Assembly: GCF_001467025.1 (NCBI RefSeq)
Contig: NZ_LNXV01000034.1
Location: forward strand, 1 to 64,000
DNA length: 64,000 nt
Source of the DNA: Legionella brunensis
Lineage (GTDB): Bacteria > Pseudomonadota > Gammaproteobacteria > Legionellales > Legionellaceae
Reading direction: 5' to 3'
Part shown: piece after piece, positions 45,222 through 54,957 of the stretch
Numbering within the stretch: the stretch's first letter is position 1
Layout of the letters: each line of letters opens with the position of its first letter
Made by a program: the position numbers and the translations under genes
The notes under the pieces: generated by a model
Database searches by the model: none
The model's input: only the letters and a program-made list of their open reading frames with translations
Told to the model about the DNA's origin: nothing

Positions 45222-46640
45222 ATGGACTTTCTCATGTTAAAGAAAGCCTTGTGCCTGGCTTTATTATCGAGTAGTACGGTATCCGCACTCTACGCTACCG
45301 AATCACCCGCGACCCAATCCACTTCAAAGACGCCCCCATCCAGTTACATGCCTGTTGTTATTAAAGAAACGTTTCAAACCATTATGGAACGTATGATTAA
45401 TGAGAAATCTGCAATTAACAATCGCCAAAAAGATCTTCTTAATCAACGTTACGACCTAAGCAATAAACCCTCCACCGACACCAAAATGTCAAATGGAAAA
45501 GCCATACAGGAAGGAGTGCGTGTTAAATTGCCCGCAGGAGTTACCTGGGACATGTTAGCCAACATGTCTCCTGAAGACATTAAAGAGAAGGGCGTGTACC
45601 CTCAAGGATTTTTACCTTTACCCCATCCTAATCACCCTGAAGGTGGGATGCTTTTTCCCAAATTTGCTATTGATGAAATCAATAAACAAGAAAACCGCGA
45701 TCTAACGCGCTTTGACTTGGATTATGACTTACCTGATCATTTCCTCCCCCCCTTTCCTGCGCCAATCTTCTTAACGACACGACCGGATTTGGGTGATGTT
45801 TCTCAAGGAAAATTAGTCACTATTAACAATTATTTTGAACTGTTTAATGGCATACTTAATCCAAAGCAATTGGAAGGCTTGCGATTATTAGTAACACCAT
45901 TTCCGCAGCAACAGTTTAACCAAACTGACGATCGGCGCACAAAAATACCAAGCCGCGGTGTTGCATGCCTTGATTGCCATGCCAATGGCCATACGAATGC
46001 CTCCACTCATCTTGTTGGTGACATTCGCCCCCAAGAAATTCGCCATCGCATTGATACACCCAGTTTGAGAGGTGTAAACATTCAGCGCTTATTTGGTTCT
46101 CAACGTGCACTGAAAAATGTTGAGGATTTTACAGAGTTTGAACAACGTGCCGCCTATTTTGATGGGGATCCGGTGATTGCCACTAAGAAAGGGGTTAATA
46201 TTCTTGAGCGAGGCAGTCAAGTCCATTTCATGGCTGAATTCCAAGCACTGTTAGATTTCCCACCCGCACCTAAGTTAGCTATCGATGGTCATTTAGATCC
46301 CACCAAAGCTACGGAAGCAGAACTACGCGGAGAAGCTTTGTTCTTTGGAAAAGCAAAATGCGCGACTTGCCACGAGCCGCCTTATTATACCGATAATAGC
46401 ATGCACAATTTACAAACAGAGCGTTTCTTTAAACCCGTTATGATTAATAATATGAAAGCAATCGGTGATGGTTCTATTAAGACCTTCCCCCTGCGCGGAA
46501 TTAAAGATTCACCTCCCTATCTTCATGACGGCCGCTTGTTGACCCTGGCCGATACAGTAGAATTCTTCAATTTAATTTTACAGTTGAAGTTAACACAACA
46601 AGAGAAAGAAGACTTAACAACTTTCATGAAAGCGTTATAA
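45222..46640 (+). CDS. Di-heme cytochrome c peroxidase-like protein
   Basis: From ATG 45222 (ATG 45234 also possible) about 472 aa. A signal peptide ends near ALYA. Two CxxCH heme sites are present: CLDCH (about 249-253) and CATCH (about 380-384), with SLRGV and FPLRGIKDSPPYLHDGR segments that match the MauG/CCP family. The first heme domain sits unusually late, behind a Pro-rich N-terminal region (about 30-230) of unknown role. It acts in the periplasm as a peroxidase or redox enzyme. Confidence 0.85.
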   Translation: MDFLMLKKALCLALLSSSTVSALYATESPATQSTSKTPPSSYMPVVIKETFQTIMERMINEKSAINNRQKDLLNQRYDLSNKPSTDTKMSNGKAIQEGVRVKLPAGVTWDMLANMSPEDIKEKGVYPQGFLPLPHPNHPEGGMLFPKFAIDEINKQENRDLTRFDLDYDLPDHFLPPFPAPIFLTTRPDLGDVSQGKLVTINNYFELFNGILNPKQLEGLRLLVTPFPQQQFNQTDDRRTKIPSRGVACLDCHANGHTNASTHLVGDIRPQEIRHRIDTPSLRGVNIQRLFGSQRALKNVEDFTEFEQRAAYFDGDPVIATKKGVNILERGSQVHFMAEFQALLDFPPAPKLAIDGHLDPTKATEAELRGEALFFGKAKCATCHEPPYYTDNSMHNLQTERFFKPVMINNMKAIGDGSIKTFPLRGIKDSPPYLHDGRLLTLADTVEFFNLILQLKLTQQEKEDLTTFMKAL

Positions 46641-46760
46641 GAAAATAACAAGATGGCCAGCCACAGCCACATACTGGCCATCTTGTCATTCAAGTGCACC
46701 TATAAATTGATTGCACCGCAATTATCAAAAACATGACATAAAAATGATTATGAGGGTGTT

Positions 46761-47201
46761 ATGTCCAATTCACGACTCGATTTCTACAAAGCGTCGCCCG
46801 AAGCAGTTAACGCCATGCTTGGACTTGAGCGTTTTGTTAATAATTCAGGCCTCGAACAATCGTTAATAAATCTCGTCAAACTTCGCGCATCCCAGATTAA
46901 TGGCTGCGCTTACTGTGTTGATATGCATGCCAGTGAAGCACTTAAAGCAGGCGAATCACAGCAACGACTGAATGCTGTTGTCGTATGGCAAGAAACTCCT
47001 TTTTTTAATGAGCGCGAACGTGCAGCCTTAGCTTGGACAGAAACAGTAACCTTACTTGCACAAACCCACGTACATGAAAATCTTTATCAGGAAGTTCTTC
47101 AATATTTTTCTGAAAAAGAAGCGGTAGATTTAACAATAGTCATTATCACTATTAATGGTTGGAATCGCTTGGCAGTCAGTTTTCGCAAATTACCCAAATA
47201 A
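46761..47201 (+). CDS. AhpD-like carboxymuconolactone decarboxylase family protein
   Basis: A 146-aa protein with the family's redox motif INGCAYCVDMHASEA (Cys49, Cys52, His56). Such proteins are small helical peroxidases or peroxidase partners. It stands 120 bp after the di-heme peroxidase gene, so both could serve peroxide defence. Confidence 0.9.
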   Translation: MSNSRLDFYKASPEAVNAMLGLERFVNNSGLEQSLINLVKLRASQINGCAYCVDMHASEALKAGESQQRLNAVVVWQETPFFNERERAALAWTETVTLLAQTHVHENLYQEVLQYFSEKEAVDLTIVIITINGWNRLAVSFRKLPK

Positions 47202-47290
47202 CAAATCCTCACTTGTTTAGTAGCAAAAAAGATATTTACGTTTACTTTTGTCCGAATAACTTGAACTAGATCTCGTATAAATGCTTCTTA

Positions 47291-47374
47291 TCCCTGCCTT
47301 CGCAGGGACAAGCTTTACTGGATAACGTTCGTTACGACATAAAGGCATTTTGCCTTTATATCGAACTCACGTTA
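47291..47374. repeat. Two inverted repeats downstream of uvrA
   Basis: First, TCCCTGC (47291-47297) and GCAGGGA (47302-47308) form a 7-bp hairpin with a 4-nt loop, like the short REP palindromes scattered in many proteobacterial genomes. Second, 47323-47347 and 47351-47374 form an imperfect inverted repeat of about 24 bp per arm, with a 9-bp perfect tip (ATAAAGGCA/TGCCTTTAT), and its right arm reaches into the uvrA stop codon. On the minus strand they could end uvrA transcription. Confidence 0.55.
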
Positions 47375-50194
47375 CTTAAGAAGAGATTTTAAAAATTGTC
47401 CTGTGTAGGAGTTTTTACAACGCGCCACCTCTTCAGGCGTACCTGTTGCAATGACTTGCCCACCTTTGCTACCACCTTCTGGCCCAAGATCAATAATCCA
47501 GTCAGCTGTTTTTATCACGTCAAGGTTGTGTTCAATAATGATAATGGTATTACCTTGCTCACGCAGGCGGAATAATACACTCAGAAGTTGCTTAGTATCA
47601 TGAAAATGCAATCCTGTGGTTGGCTCATCGAGAATATACAGGGTATTTCCTGTATCGCGCTTTGATAACTCACGAGCTAATTTGATTCGTTGTGCCTCAC
47701 CGCCGGATAAGGTGGTTGCACTTTGGCCCAAGCGAATGTAGGAAAGTCCTACGTCAATGAGCGTCTGACACTTTCTTGCTAATACAGGGATAGCATCAAA
47801 GAAAACACGTGCATCCTCAACGGTCATATCGAGGATTTCGTGAATATTTTTGCCTTTGTATTGAATTTCCAGTGTTTCCCTATTGTAACGTTTTCCTTTG
47901 CAAACATCACAAGCAACATAAATATCCGGTAGGAAATGCATTTCTACTTTGATTAAACCATCACCTTGACATGCTTCACAACGCCCGCCTCGAACATTAA
48001 AACTGAAGCGCCCCGGCTGATAACCGCGTGCACGTGCCTCCGGTGTTCCCGAGAACAACTCACGAATGGGAGTAAAAAGCCCAGTGTATGTTGCTGGGTT
48101 TGAGCGGGGGGTTCGCCCTATGGGGCTTTGATCAATATCGATAACCTTGTCACAAAACTGCAATCCTTTAATTTCTTGAAGAGAACCTGGCGTAAGTAGG
48201 CTTGCGCGATTCAATTTATTAGCCGCTATTGGATATAGCGTGTCATTAATCAAACTGGATTTACCAGAGCCAGAAACCCCGGTGACACAAGTTATAACAC
48301 CCAAAGGAATACTCACCGTAACATTTTGCAGATTATTACATCTCACTCCAATTAAATGGATTAAGCGTTCTTTATCAACTGGGAAACGATTTGCAGGCAC
48401 CGGAATAGACTGGGTACCCGCCAAATATTGGCCAGTCAGTGACTTCTGATTTGCCATAATTTCATTTGGGGATCCTTTGGCTACTATCTGTCCCCCATGA
48501 ATGCCAGCCCCAGGCCCTATATCCAAAACAAAATCAGCGGAACGAATAGCATCCTCATCATGCTCTACCACAATCACAGTGTTACCCAGGTTACGTAAGT
48601 GTAACAACGTTTTTAATAATCGATCATTATCACGTTGATGCAAACCAATAGAGGGCTCATCAAGAATATACATCACCCCAACCAAGCCTGAGCCAATCTG
48701 ACTTGCTAAACGAATGCGCTGTGCTTCTCCTCCTGATAAAGTTTCAGCACTGCGCGTTAAAGATAAGTAATCTAAACCTACATTGACTAAAAAACCCAAA
48801 CGCTCAACAATCTCCTTATTAATCTTGGCAGCAATTTCCCCACGATATCCAGTCAATTGTAACGCTTGGAAAAACTCATAAGCCTGTTCGATAGGATAAG
48901 CAGTAATTTCAGGTAAATTTTTATCGGCAACAAAAACATGCCTGGCTTCTTCGCGTAATCTCGTGCCATGGCAAGTTTCACAAGGTCGAGAAGAAAGGTA
49001 TTTAGCAAGCTCTTCTCGTACCATTGACGAATCAGATTCCCGGTAGCGTCGCTGCATATTAGGAATAACTCCCTCAAAGGTATGTCTTTTAGACATAAAG
49101 CCTCCATGAGGGCGCTGATAATGAAATTCAACTACTTCCTGCCCACTGCCATAAAGGATGATATTTTGAATTGTCTCTGGTAAATCACAAAATGGGGTTT
49201 CTATGTCGAAATTAAAATGACGCGCCAATGATTCCAACATAGGATAATAATAAGTCGTTTTTTTATCCCAACCTCGAATCGCCCCATCCGCTAAACTTGC
49301 AGCAGGGTCATGAACAACACGATCCGGGTCAAAAAATTGGTTAACCCCTAAACCATCGCATGTGGGGCAAGCCCCCATAGGATTATTAAAGGAAAAAAGC
49401 CTAGGCTCCAATTCGCTCAAACTATAGCCGCATTCAGAACATGCAAACTTTGAGGAAAAAACAAGTTCTTCAAAATCGTTATCCACAGCCGAAACAATTG
49501 CTAATCCGTCAGCCAGATTTAAGGCATTCTCAAATGATTCACTCAAGCGTTGTGCTAAATCTTTACGCACCTTGAAGCGATCGACGACGACTTCAATAGT
49601 ATGTTTTTGCCGTAGGCTTAACTTAGGAGGTTCATCCAATTCATAAATTTCTCCATCTATTCGTGCTCGCACATACCCCTGCGCCTGTAATTGCTGCAAA
49701 AGCTGTACATGCTCTCCCTTACGTTCCCGAACAACTGGAGCAAGAATCATTGCCTTGGCACCATCTGGCATTGTTAAAACCTGATCAACCATTTGACTGA
49801 CTGTTTGCGCATGCAGGCTTATAGCATGGGTAGGACAACGCGGCTCTCCAACCCGAGCGAACAAAAGGCGTAAATAATCATAAATCTCGGTGATGGTGCC
49901 AACCGTTGAGCGAGGATTATGAGAAGTCGCTTTTTGCTCAATAGAGATAGCAGGTGACAACCCTTCGATGGAGTCAACTTCTGGCTTCTCCATCATCGAT
50001 AAAAACTGGCGAGCATAAGCGGAAAGCGACTCCACGTAGCGCCGTTGCCCCTCAGCATATAGGGTATCAAACGCTAAGGAAGATTTCCCAGAACCTGAAA
50101 GACCAGTAATTACTGTGAGCTGATTACGAGGAATTTCAACGTCAATGTTTTTTAAATTGTGAGTTTTTGCGCCGCGTATGCTGATATAGTTCAT
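47372..50194 (-). CDS. uvrA: UvrABC excinuclease subunit A
   Basis: I start at ATG 50194 ([16 protein letters not shown]), giving 940 aa, as in E. coli; an upstream in-frame start adds nine residues. It has two ABC ATPase halves (GLSGSGKSS near 31; GVSGSGKSS near 640), two signatures (LSGGEAQR), and zinc-finger CxxC pairs (CSECGYSL... [14 protein letters not shown]... CDVCKG). It scans DNA for bulky lesions with UvrB. Confidence 0.97.
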   Translation of the reverse strand: MNYISIRGAKTHNLKNIDVEIPRNQLTVITGLSGSGKSSLAFDTLYAEGQRRYVESLSAYARQFLSMMEKPEVDSIEGLSPAISIEQKATSHNPRSTVGTITEIYDYLRLLFARVGEPRCPTHAISLHAQTVSQMVDQVLTMPDGAKAMILAPVVRERKGEHVQLLQQLQAQGYVRARIDGEIYELDEPPKLSLRQKHTIEVVVDRFKVRKDLAQRLSESFENALNLADGLAIVSAVDNDFEELVFSSKFACSECGYSLSELEPRLFSFNNPMGACPTCDGLGVNQFFDPDRVVHDPAASLADGAIRGWDKKTTYYYPMLESLARHFNFDIETPFCDLPETIQNIILYGSGQEVVEFHYQRPHGGFMSKRHTFEGVIPNMQRRYRESDSSMVREELAKYLSSRPCETCHGTRLREEARHVFVADKNLPEITAYPIEQAYEFFQALQLTGYRGEIAAKINKEIVERLGFLVNVGLDYLSLTRSAETLSGGEAQRIRLASQIGSGLVGVMYILDEPSIGLHQRDNDRLLKTLLHLRNLGNTVIVVEHDEDAIRSADFVLDIGPGAGIHGGQIVAKGSPNEIMANQKSLTGQYLAGTQSIPVPANRFPVDKERLIHLIGVRCNNLQNVTVSIPLGVITCVTGVSGSGKSSLINDTLYPIAANKLNRASLLTPGSLQEIKGLQFCDKVIDIDQSPIGRTPRSNPATYTGLFTPIRELFSGTPEARARGYQPGRFSFNVRGGRCEACQGDGLIKVEMHFLPDIYVACDVCKGKRYNRETLEIQYKGKNIHEILDMTVEDARVFFDAIPVLARKCQTLIDVGLSYIRLGQSATTLSGGEAQRIKLARELSKRDTGNTLYILDEPTTGLHFHDTKQLLSVLFRLREQGNTIIIIEHNLDVIKTADWIIDLGPEGGSKGGQVIATGTPEEVARCKNSYTGQFLKSLLK

Positions 50195-50305
50195 GGACCA
50201 TTTTGATGCAAAAAAAACCAAATTATAGCTCTGCTATACTTTTTAAACAAACGATTATTTCGCGATAGCTATAAAGCAGAAAGATGCTAACTACAAGGAA
50301 CAGTC

Positions 50306-50761
50306 ATGAATCATACGCGATTACTACCCTTCATTTTTTTAATTAGTATTGTACTTCCCTCTGCTCCTTATGCAGATAGTAGTCACTTAGATGTAACCAC
50401 CTGGACAGAAGAAACTTTACTCTCTACTTTATCTGTTGATTACAGCAAAACAGCTAGTGACTTTGGCCCCATTCAACATCGATATTCCATGAATGCCTGG
50501 ATAACCTTACGCAATTTTTTTAGTGAACAAATTATAACTATAAAAGAGCAGCAATTAACGCTCCACCCCCAACCATTAACTCAACCAACCATTGTTGGGG
50601 AAGGGATATTTTCAGGTATTCAATATTGGCGAGTAAATCAATCTTTCAGTATTCCTGAATTAAACTCCATACTTAATTTTTCCTTACTTGTTATTAAAGG
50701 AAACAACCCGCCTTTCATGATACAAAGCCTAAGCTTAAAAAGAGATAAACCTAATCAATAG
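50306..50761 (+). CDS. Secreted DotI/IcmL-like protein
   Basis: A 151-aa protein with signal peptide (cleavage after PYA). The mature part follows the pattern of the periplasmic domain of DotI/IcmL: a VTTWTEETL start, 'DYSK..SDF..IQHRYS', 'AWITLRNFF', and 'QYWRVNQSFSIPELN', with the Tyr/Trp strand. DotI is an inner-membrane part of the Dot/Icm type IVB secretion system. Legionella genomes carry several extra secreted copies of unknown role. This one is a single gene, away from the main dot/icm clusters. Confidence 0.75.
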   Translation: MNHTRLLPFIFLISIVLPSAPYADSSHLDVTTWTEETLLSTLSVDYSKTASDFGPIQHRYSMNAWITLRNFFSEQIITIKEQQLTLHPQPLTQPTIVGEGIFSGIQYWRVNQSFSIPELNSILNFSLLVIKGNNPPFMIQSLSLKRDKPNQ

Positions 50762-50763
50762 CT

Positions 50764-51120
50764 TCAAGAAACACCATATTTGCCTGTAAAACCCATCTCA
50801 TCACCAACAAGGGCAATTTCAGTGTTCTCTTCTATAACTGTTACAATTGGTTTTTCTATGGGGTTACGTGGATTGATAATCGCTTCTCTTATAATTTGAT
50901 TTTCTTCAAATTTGAAATGCCACCTATCTTCTACCTCTACAATTGTAGAAACCGTAATCGGAATAGTGCTGTTCTTACCATATATCTCCTCATAAAAATC
51001 TCTATCCTTATCCACATATTTTACCAAAGCAAGTTTAATCCTCTCTTTTACTTGCCCTCGAGTGTAATTTTTCGGGGTAAATTTCCAGGTGGAGTTTTCA
51101 TATTTAATATGTAATTTCAT
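50764..51120 (-). CDS. Hypothetical protein, 118 aa
   Basis: A small soluble protein with a charged N-terminal region (KYENSTWKFTPKNYTRGQVKERIKLAL as an apparent alpha unit) and a beta-rich second half (TVSTIVEVEDRWHFKFEENQII). No signal peptide and no known family. It is convergent with the IcmL-like gene (2-bp gap). Confidence 0.6.
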   Translation of the reverse strand: MKLHIKYENSTWKFTPKNYTRGQVKERIKLALVKYVDKDRDFYEEIYGKNSTIPITVSTIVEVEDRWHFKFEENQIIREAIINPRNPIEKPIVTVIEENTEIALVGDEMGFTGKYGVS

Positions 51121-51285
51121 GTTTTCTCACGAAATCATCAAAGAGAAAAAATAATAGCCAAAGTGGCTTAAAATGTAAATGCATTCTCCTCTAATGCTCA
51201 AGATTTTGTAAATTACAAGGAAAAATATTGGTCTACAGAATTAAAATGATATACTTTGAACCTGTCTTTCTAAAATAAACTTAGC

Positions 51286-51840
51286 ATGCGAGCGATATTT
51301 AATCTTTTTATTAGTCTTTTACTTACTGTAGTAGTTGCCTGCGCTCACGCTGATAATAATCTAAAAGACTTCGAACAAGAGTTTAGCGACTCGGTAATCA
51401 CTACCAAGATAACTGCTAAATTTACTAAAAACCGCAATCTAAACCCGCTAAAAATTTACGTATCGACCAAAGATGGGATAGTCACTTTGAAAGGTCACGT
51501 AAAAGACCGCCAAGCTTTTGTGGATGCGCTAAAACTTGCCAAGATGACTAAAGGCGTAAAAGAAGTCGATAGCGAAGAGTTAATTATCAAACAAGTCAAC
51601 ACAGCATTTACCGATGCTTATATTACTGCCAAAGTCGAGACAGCTGTTTTAAAGGCCAAAGTCTTCGACGATGAATCAATTCCTTTAGTAGGTATTAATG
51701 CAACAACCAGCAATGGCACAGTCACTCTGTCGGGTAATCTTAAACAAGAAAAAGCGATTAGCGCCATCATAAAAAGAGTCACTGCCGTTCACGGCGTAAA
51801 AAAGATCATTTCGAGGTTACAAGTCGATAAGGAAGCTTAA
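51286..51840 (+). CDS. Periplasmic protein with two BON domains
   Basis: A 184-aa OsmY-like protein: signal peptide (cleaved near ACAHA; a Cys there could also be lipidated), then two BON repeats (about 35-105 and 108-180), each with the DGIVTLKGHV / NGTVTLSGNL core and GVK(E/K) end. BON proteins bind phospholipid membranes and protect the envelope under stress. It abuts the next gene. Confidence 0.88.
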   Translation: MRAIFNLFISLLLTVVVACAHADNNLKDFEQEFSDSVITTKITAKFTKNRNLNPLKIYVSTKDGIVTLKGHVKDRQAFVDALKLAKMTKGVKEVDSEELIIKQVNTAFTDAYITAKVETAVLKAKVFDDESIPLVGINATTSNGTVTLSGNLKQEKAISAIIKRVTAVHGVKKIISRLQVDKEA

Positions 51841-52311
51841 ATGAATGCCCTCACTCGCTTTAAACTTTTTCTTTGGACTTTTGGTCATTTTAAGGTACCA
51901 CTGATTGGTCATTTACGACCTAAATTAATTAAACTCAATGGTCAGGAAATTGTCGTAAAACTTCCCTTGAGTAGACGTAGTAAAAATCATTTACACTCCA
52001 TGTATTTTGGCGCATTAGCAGTGGGGGCCGATCTTGCTGGGGGAATGCATAGTTTTTATCATGCCGAGCAAGCAAAAGTAAAAGCATCCGTTGTTTTTAA
52101 ATCGTTTCAAGCTCACTTTTTACATCGACCTGAAACTGATGTTTATTTTATCTGTACTCAGGGCGACACTGTAAAAGCAATGGTTGAGGAATCGAAAGCA
52201 ACACAACAGCGCATTAATAAGCCCATAGAAATTAAGGCAGTAACCCACTACCCTTCAAACCCAGAGGAAGTGGCTAATTTTATATTGGAGTTATCTGTAA
52301 AAGTGGTGTAA
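51841..52311 (+). CDS. DUF4442 hotdog-fold protein
   Basis: A 156-aa protein in direct contact with the BON gene (stop followed by ATG). Its pattern (LIKLNGQEIVVKLPLSRRSKN, then SMYFGALAVGADLAGGM) matches DUF4442, a thioesterase-like hotdog group related to PaaI. The substrate is unknown. Confidence 0.8.
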   Translation: MNALTRFKLFLWTFGHFKVPLIGHLRPKLIKLNGQEIVVKLPLSRRSKNHLHSMYFGALAVGADLAGGMHSFYHAEQAKVKASVVFKSFQAHFLHRPETDVYFICTQGDTVKAMVEESKATQQRINKPIEIKAVTHYPSNPEEVANFILELSVKVV

Positions 52312-52375
52312 CCAAGTCATAAACGACTAGTTTAAACTATACTTAAGCTAAAATAATATCTCTAGGGAAAAAATT

Positions 52376-52699
52376 ATGCTTACTCTAAAGCATATTTCTA
52401 TAATCACCCTTTTATTTTGGCCATTTCAAAGCGCTCTTGCTGATTCTTATATGGATTCCTTGGCAACTGTTATGAAGCAATGCTATAGCAAAGAAAAAAA
52501 AATTAATGGCAGTTTAGCAGAGTGTATTTCCAACACCATGGATAAGTACCCCAATCCCAAAGGTTATCAACTCCTTTTACGTGCGGAATCAGAAACGTCT
52601 GATCAAATGCTATTGACCGTGTTTAATCCACAGGTGCGAATAAAATGCCTGGTTACTGTTGGAGAAACACTGGAAATAAAAATATGTGATCAAGAATAG
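52376..52699 (+). CDS. Small secreted protein, 107 aa
   Basis: It has a signal peptide (cleavage after ALA) and a mature part of about 85 residues with four cysteines (QCYS, ECIS, KCLV, ICDQ). I do not recognise the family. It may be a small periplasmic protein with two disulfides. A TAGGGA site precedes the ATG. Confidence 0.65.
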   Translation: MLTLKHISIITLLFWPFQSALADSYMDSLATVMKQCYSKEKKINGSLAECISNTMDKYPNPKGYQLLLRAESETSDQMLLTVFNPQVRIKCLVTVGETLEIKICDQE

Positions 52700-52816
52700 C
52701 TTTTTTCCAATTCACTGTAATCGTTTCCAGACAATTCCTTTTATTCTTTAATCACAGTTTGCAATTATTATTAATTTATCAATAAAATAAAATTCTAGTT
52801 TTTAAAATAATTAATA

Positions 52817-54118
52817 ATGAATCCAGGCTATTGGCAACGTACCGCATTTCTATTCCTACTCGCAATCTATGGCCTATTGTTTTATTTTATTTTAACTTTC
52901 CAACAAGGAATCGATTTCGCCTCATTCTATTCAGCCTCACAAATGCTAACGATAGGAGATAACCCTTACCAAAGTTTATTCGCTACTTATTTGCCTATTG
53001 CTAAAAAATTAGCGGCTAATCTTAACCCCCCCATTGTATTAATACTATTCAATCCTTTAATACAGTTTAACTACAATACAGCTTTAACCATCTGGTGGCT
53101 GACTTCTTTGATTGTAGGGTTAATTGCAGCCCGAATAACCTTTAAACACGTTTTTTCACCTGATTTTTTTAAAAATAATTGGGCAACCTTGTACCTCATT
53201 TATTTAGCCTTTTTTGCCACCCTCATGGACGCAGCCATTACGCAATTAGGAGCCTTGCTACTATTTTGTATCATGTTTGGCTATCACTTCTATCTGAAAG
53301 GCAGCGATTATTTTGCAGGAATTCTTTGGGGATTTATTATTGCCCTAAAATTTTTTCCAGCGTTATTGTTTTTATGGGTTTTGCTGCAAAAGCGTTATAA
53401 AGTATTTACAGTAATGCTTTCTGTTTCAGCGCTGCTGTCCATTATTCCCATATTTATCTGCGGAATTGATATTTATCAGCAATATTTTTCCATGATGTCA
53501 CAGGTATCATGGTATGGTGACAGTTGGAATGCTTCACTTTATGGTTTTCTCTTTCGTATACTCATTAATGTCCATGATAAGACACAAACTTTTTTATTTG
53601 TGAATCTTGTTTACGGCATTCTATTTCTAATTTTTTTGCTATGGTACTTAAAAAGTATCGTTAAGATGTCTGTCGATTCAAAGAATGAACAATCATTTGC
53701 CCTAACCTTATGCATGATGTTGTTGTTGAGTCCTTTTGGGTGGTTATATTATTTTTCCTTACTGCTTTTCCCTCTGGCATTTACCTGGAAAGTTAACTTT
53801 GCTGATGCCGAAAATACTAAAAATAAAATATTATGGTTTTGCAGTTTATTTCTGCTCAACTTTCCCATGGACTATCTATCAAGCAAAAAAATGTTCACTG
53901 TCACGAACAAACTTTGCTTAAGCTCACTTTATTTTTACGGATTATTACTACTGATATATCTTCTCCGTGCACAAAAAATTCCCCTCTATCATGATCAGAA
54001 ATCTTTAAAAGCCAATTTCAAATATTTACCTATCCTAGGAATTATTTTTGGCTTTGGCATTTTCGTGCCTACTTTGAGTTTTGTCGGTCGACTTTTTGAT
54101 ATCAACTGGTCAAATTAA
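52817..54118 (+). CDS. GT87-family (DUF2029) membrane glycosyltransferase
   Basis: A 433-aa protein with about ten membrane segments. The first periplasmic loop has the motif DFASFYSASQMLTIGDNPYQS (the catalytic acidic residue is in the FQQGIDF stretch), and KFFPALLF is typical. Such enzymes transfer mannose or another sugar from a polyprenyl-linked donor. It is a single gene. Confidence 0.82.
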   Translation: MNPGYWQRTAFLFLLAIYGLLFYFILTFQQGIDFASFYSASQMLTIGDNPYQSLFATYLPIAKKLAANLNPPIVLILFNPLIQFNYNTALTIWWLTSLIVGLIAARITFKHVFSPDFFKNNWATLYLIYLAFFATLMDAAITQLGALLLFCIMFGYHFYLKGSDYFAGILWGFIIALKFFPALLFLWVLLQKRYKVFTVMLSVSALLSIIPIFICGIDIYQQYFSMMSQVSWYGDSWNASLYGFLFRILINVHDKTQTFLFVNLVYGILFLIFLLWYLKSIVKMSVDSKNEQSFALTLCMMLLLSPFGWLYYFSLLLFPLAFTWKVNFADAENTKNKILWFCSLFLLNFPMDYLSSKKMFTVTNKLCLSSLYFYGLLLLIYLLRAQKIPLYHDQKSLKANFKYLPILGIIFGFGIFVPTLSFVGRLFDINWSN

Positions 54119-54165
54119 CCTATTGAAAATAATATTTTTTTGAAAAATCCCTATTGAATTGATGA

Positions 54166-54194
54166 TTGACAAATGCTCTCTTGAGGTCTAACGT
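54166..54194 (+). promoter_or_regulatory. Probable promoter of the amidoligase operon
   Basis: A perfect -35 TTGACA (54166-54171), 17-bp spacer and a weak -10 TAACGT (54189-54194), 43 nt before the ATG at 54238. The A/T-rich stretch before it is UP-like. Confidence 0.5.
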
Positions 54195-54237
54195 TAAACG
54201 CATGCATAGATAAATATCTGGTTCAACCAATCTGACC

Positions 54238-54957
54238 ATGATCGATCTGACTATACATACTCAACCTGACGATGAAACGTGTGGTCCTACGAGTTTGCAC
54301 GCAATTTATCGTTATTATGGTTTAGATCTTGACTTGGCTGAGGTCATTAAAAACGTAGAGCGCTCTCTTTCTGGAGGTACACTTGCGCCAATGTTAGGCA
54401 AGCATGCGCTACTTCATGGTTTTAAAGTGATCCTTTATATCAATAACCTTAACATTTTTGATCCCACCTGGTTTGACTACGAACAGGGGAAAGCTTGCCA
54501 GAATTTATTACGCATTAAATTGAATGCCCAAATGAAACACAAAAGAACAAAAGGAATTGTACACGCAAGCAGAGCCTATCTTGATTATCTTGAATTAGGG
54601 GGTGAGGTACGTTTTCGCACCCTAAGTGTGCAATTACTTAAAGATTATTTTGCTCAAAATATTCCTATTCTAACTGGTTTGAGCGCCACTTACCTTTATC
54701 GTAGCTCCCGTGAGCGTTACATTAATAGCGAAGCTATCTACGATGATATTCGCGGCACCCCTTGTGGGCATTTTGTTGTTTTATGTGGCTATGACGATAA
54801 GAAAAGGCTAGTAGTAGTCGCTGATCCTCATCGAGAAAACCCTATTTCTGAGGATAATTATTATAAAGTAAGTAGTAATCGTTTAATTAATGCCATCATG
54901 GTTGGGGTATTAACCTATGATGCTAACTTAATCATAATTCAACCCAAAGAGCACTGA
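54238..54957 (+). CDS. C39-like cysteine peptidase
   Basis: A 239-aa papain-fold peptidase. Cys15 lies in DDETCGPTSLHAIYRYYG, His178 in CGHFVVLCGYDD and Asp196 in VADPH, making a full Cys-His-Asp triad. It has no signal peptide and no transporter fusion, unlike bacteriocin C39 peptidases. It is first in a four-gene operon, 0 nt ahead of the ATP-grasp gene. Its likely job is to trim or release a peptide built by the ligases. Confidence 0.85.
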   Translation: MIDLTIHTQPDDETCGPTSLHAIYRYYGLDLDLAEVIKNVERSLSGGTLAPMLGKHALLHGFKVILYINNLNIFDPTWFDYEQGKACQNLLRIKLNAQMKHKRTKGIVHASRAYLDYLELGGEVRFRTLSVQLLKDYFAQNIPILTGLSATYLYRSSRERYINSEAIYDDIRGTPCGHFVVLCGYDDKKRLVVVADPHRENPISEDNYYKVSSNRLINAIMVGVLTYDANLIIIQPKEH

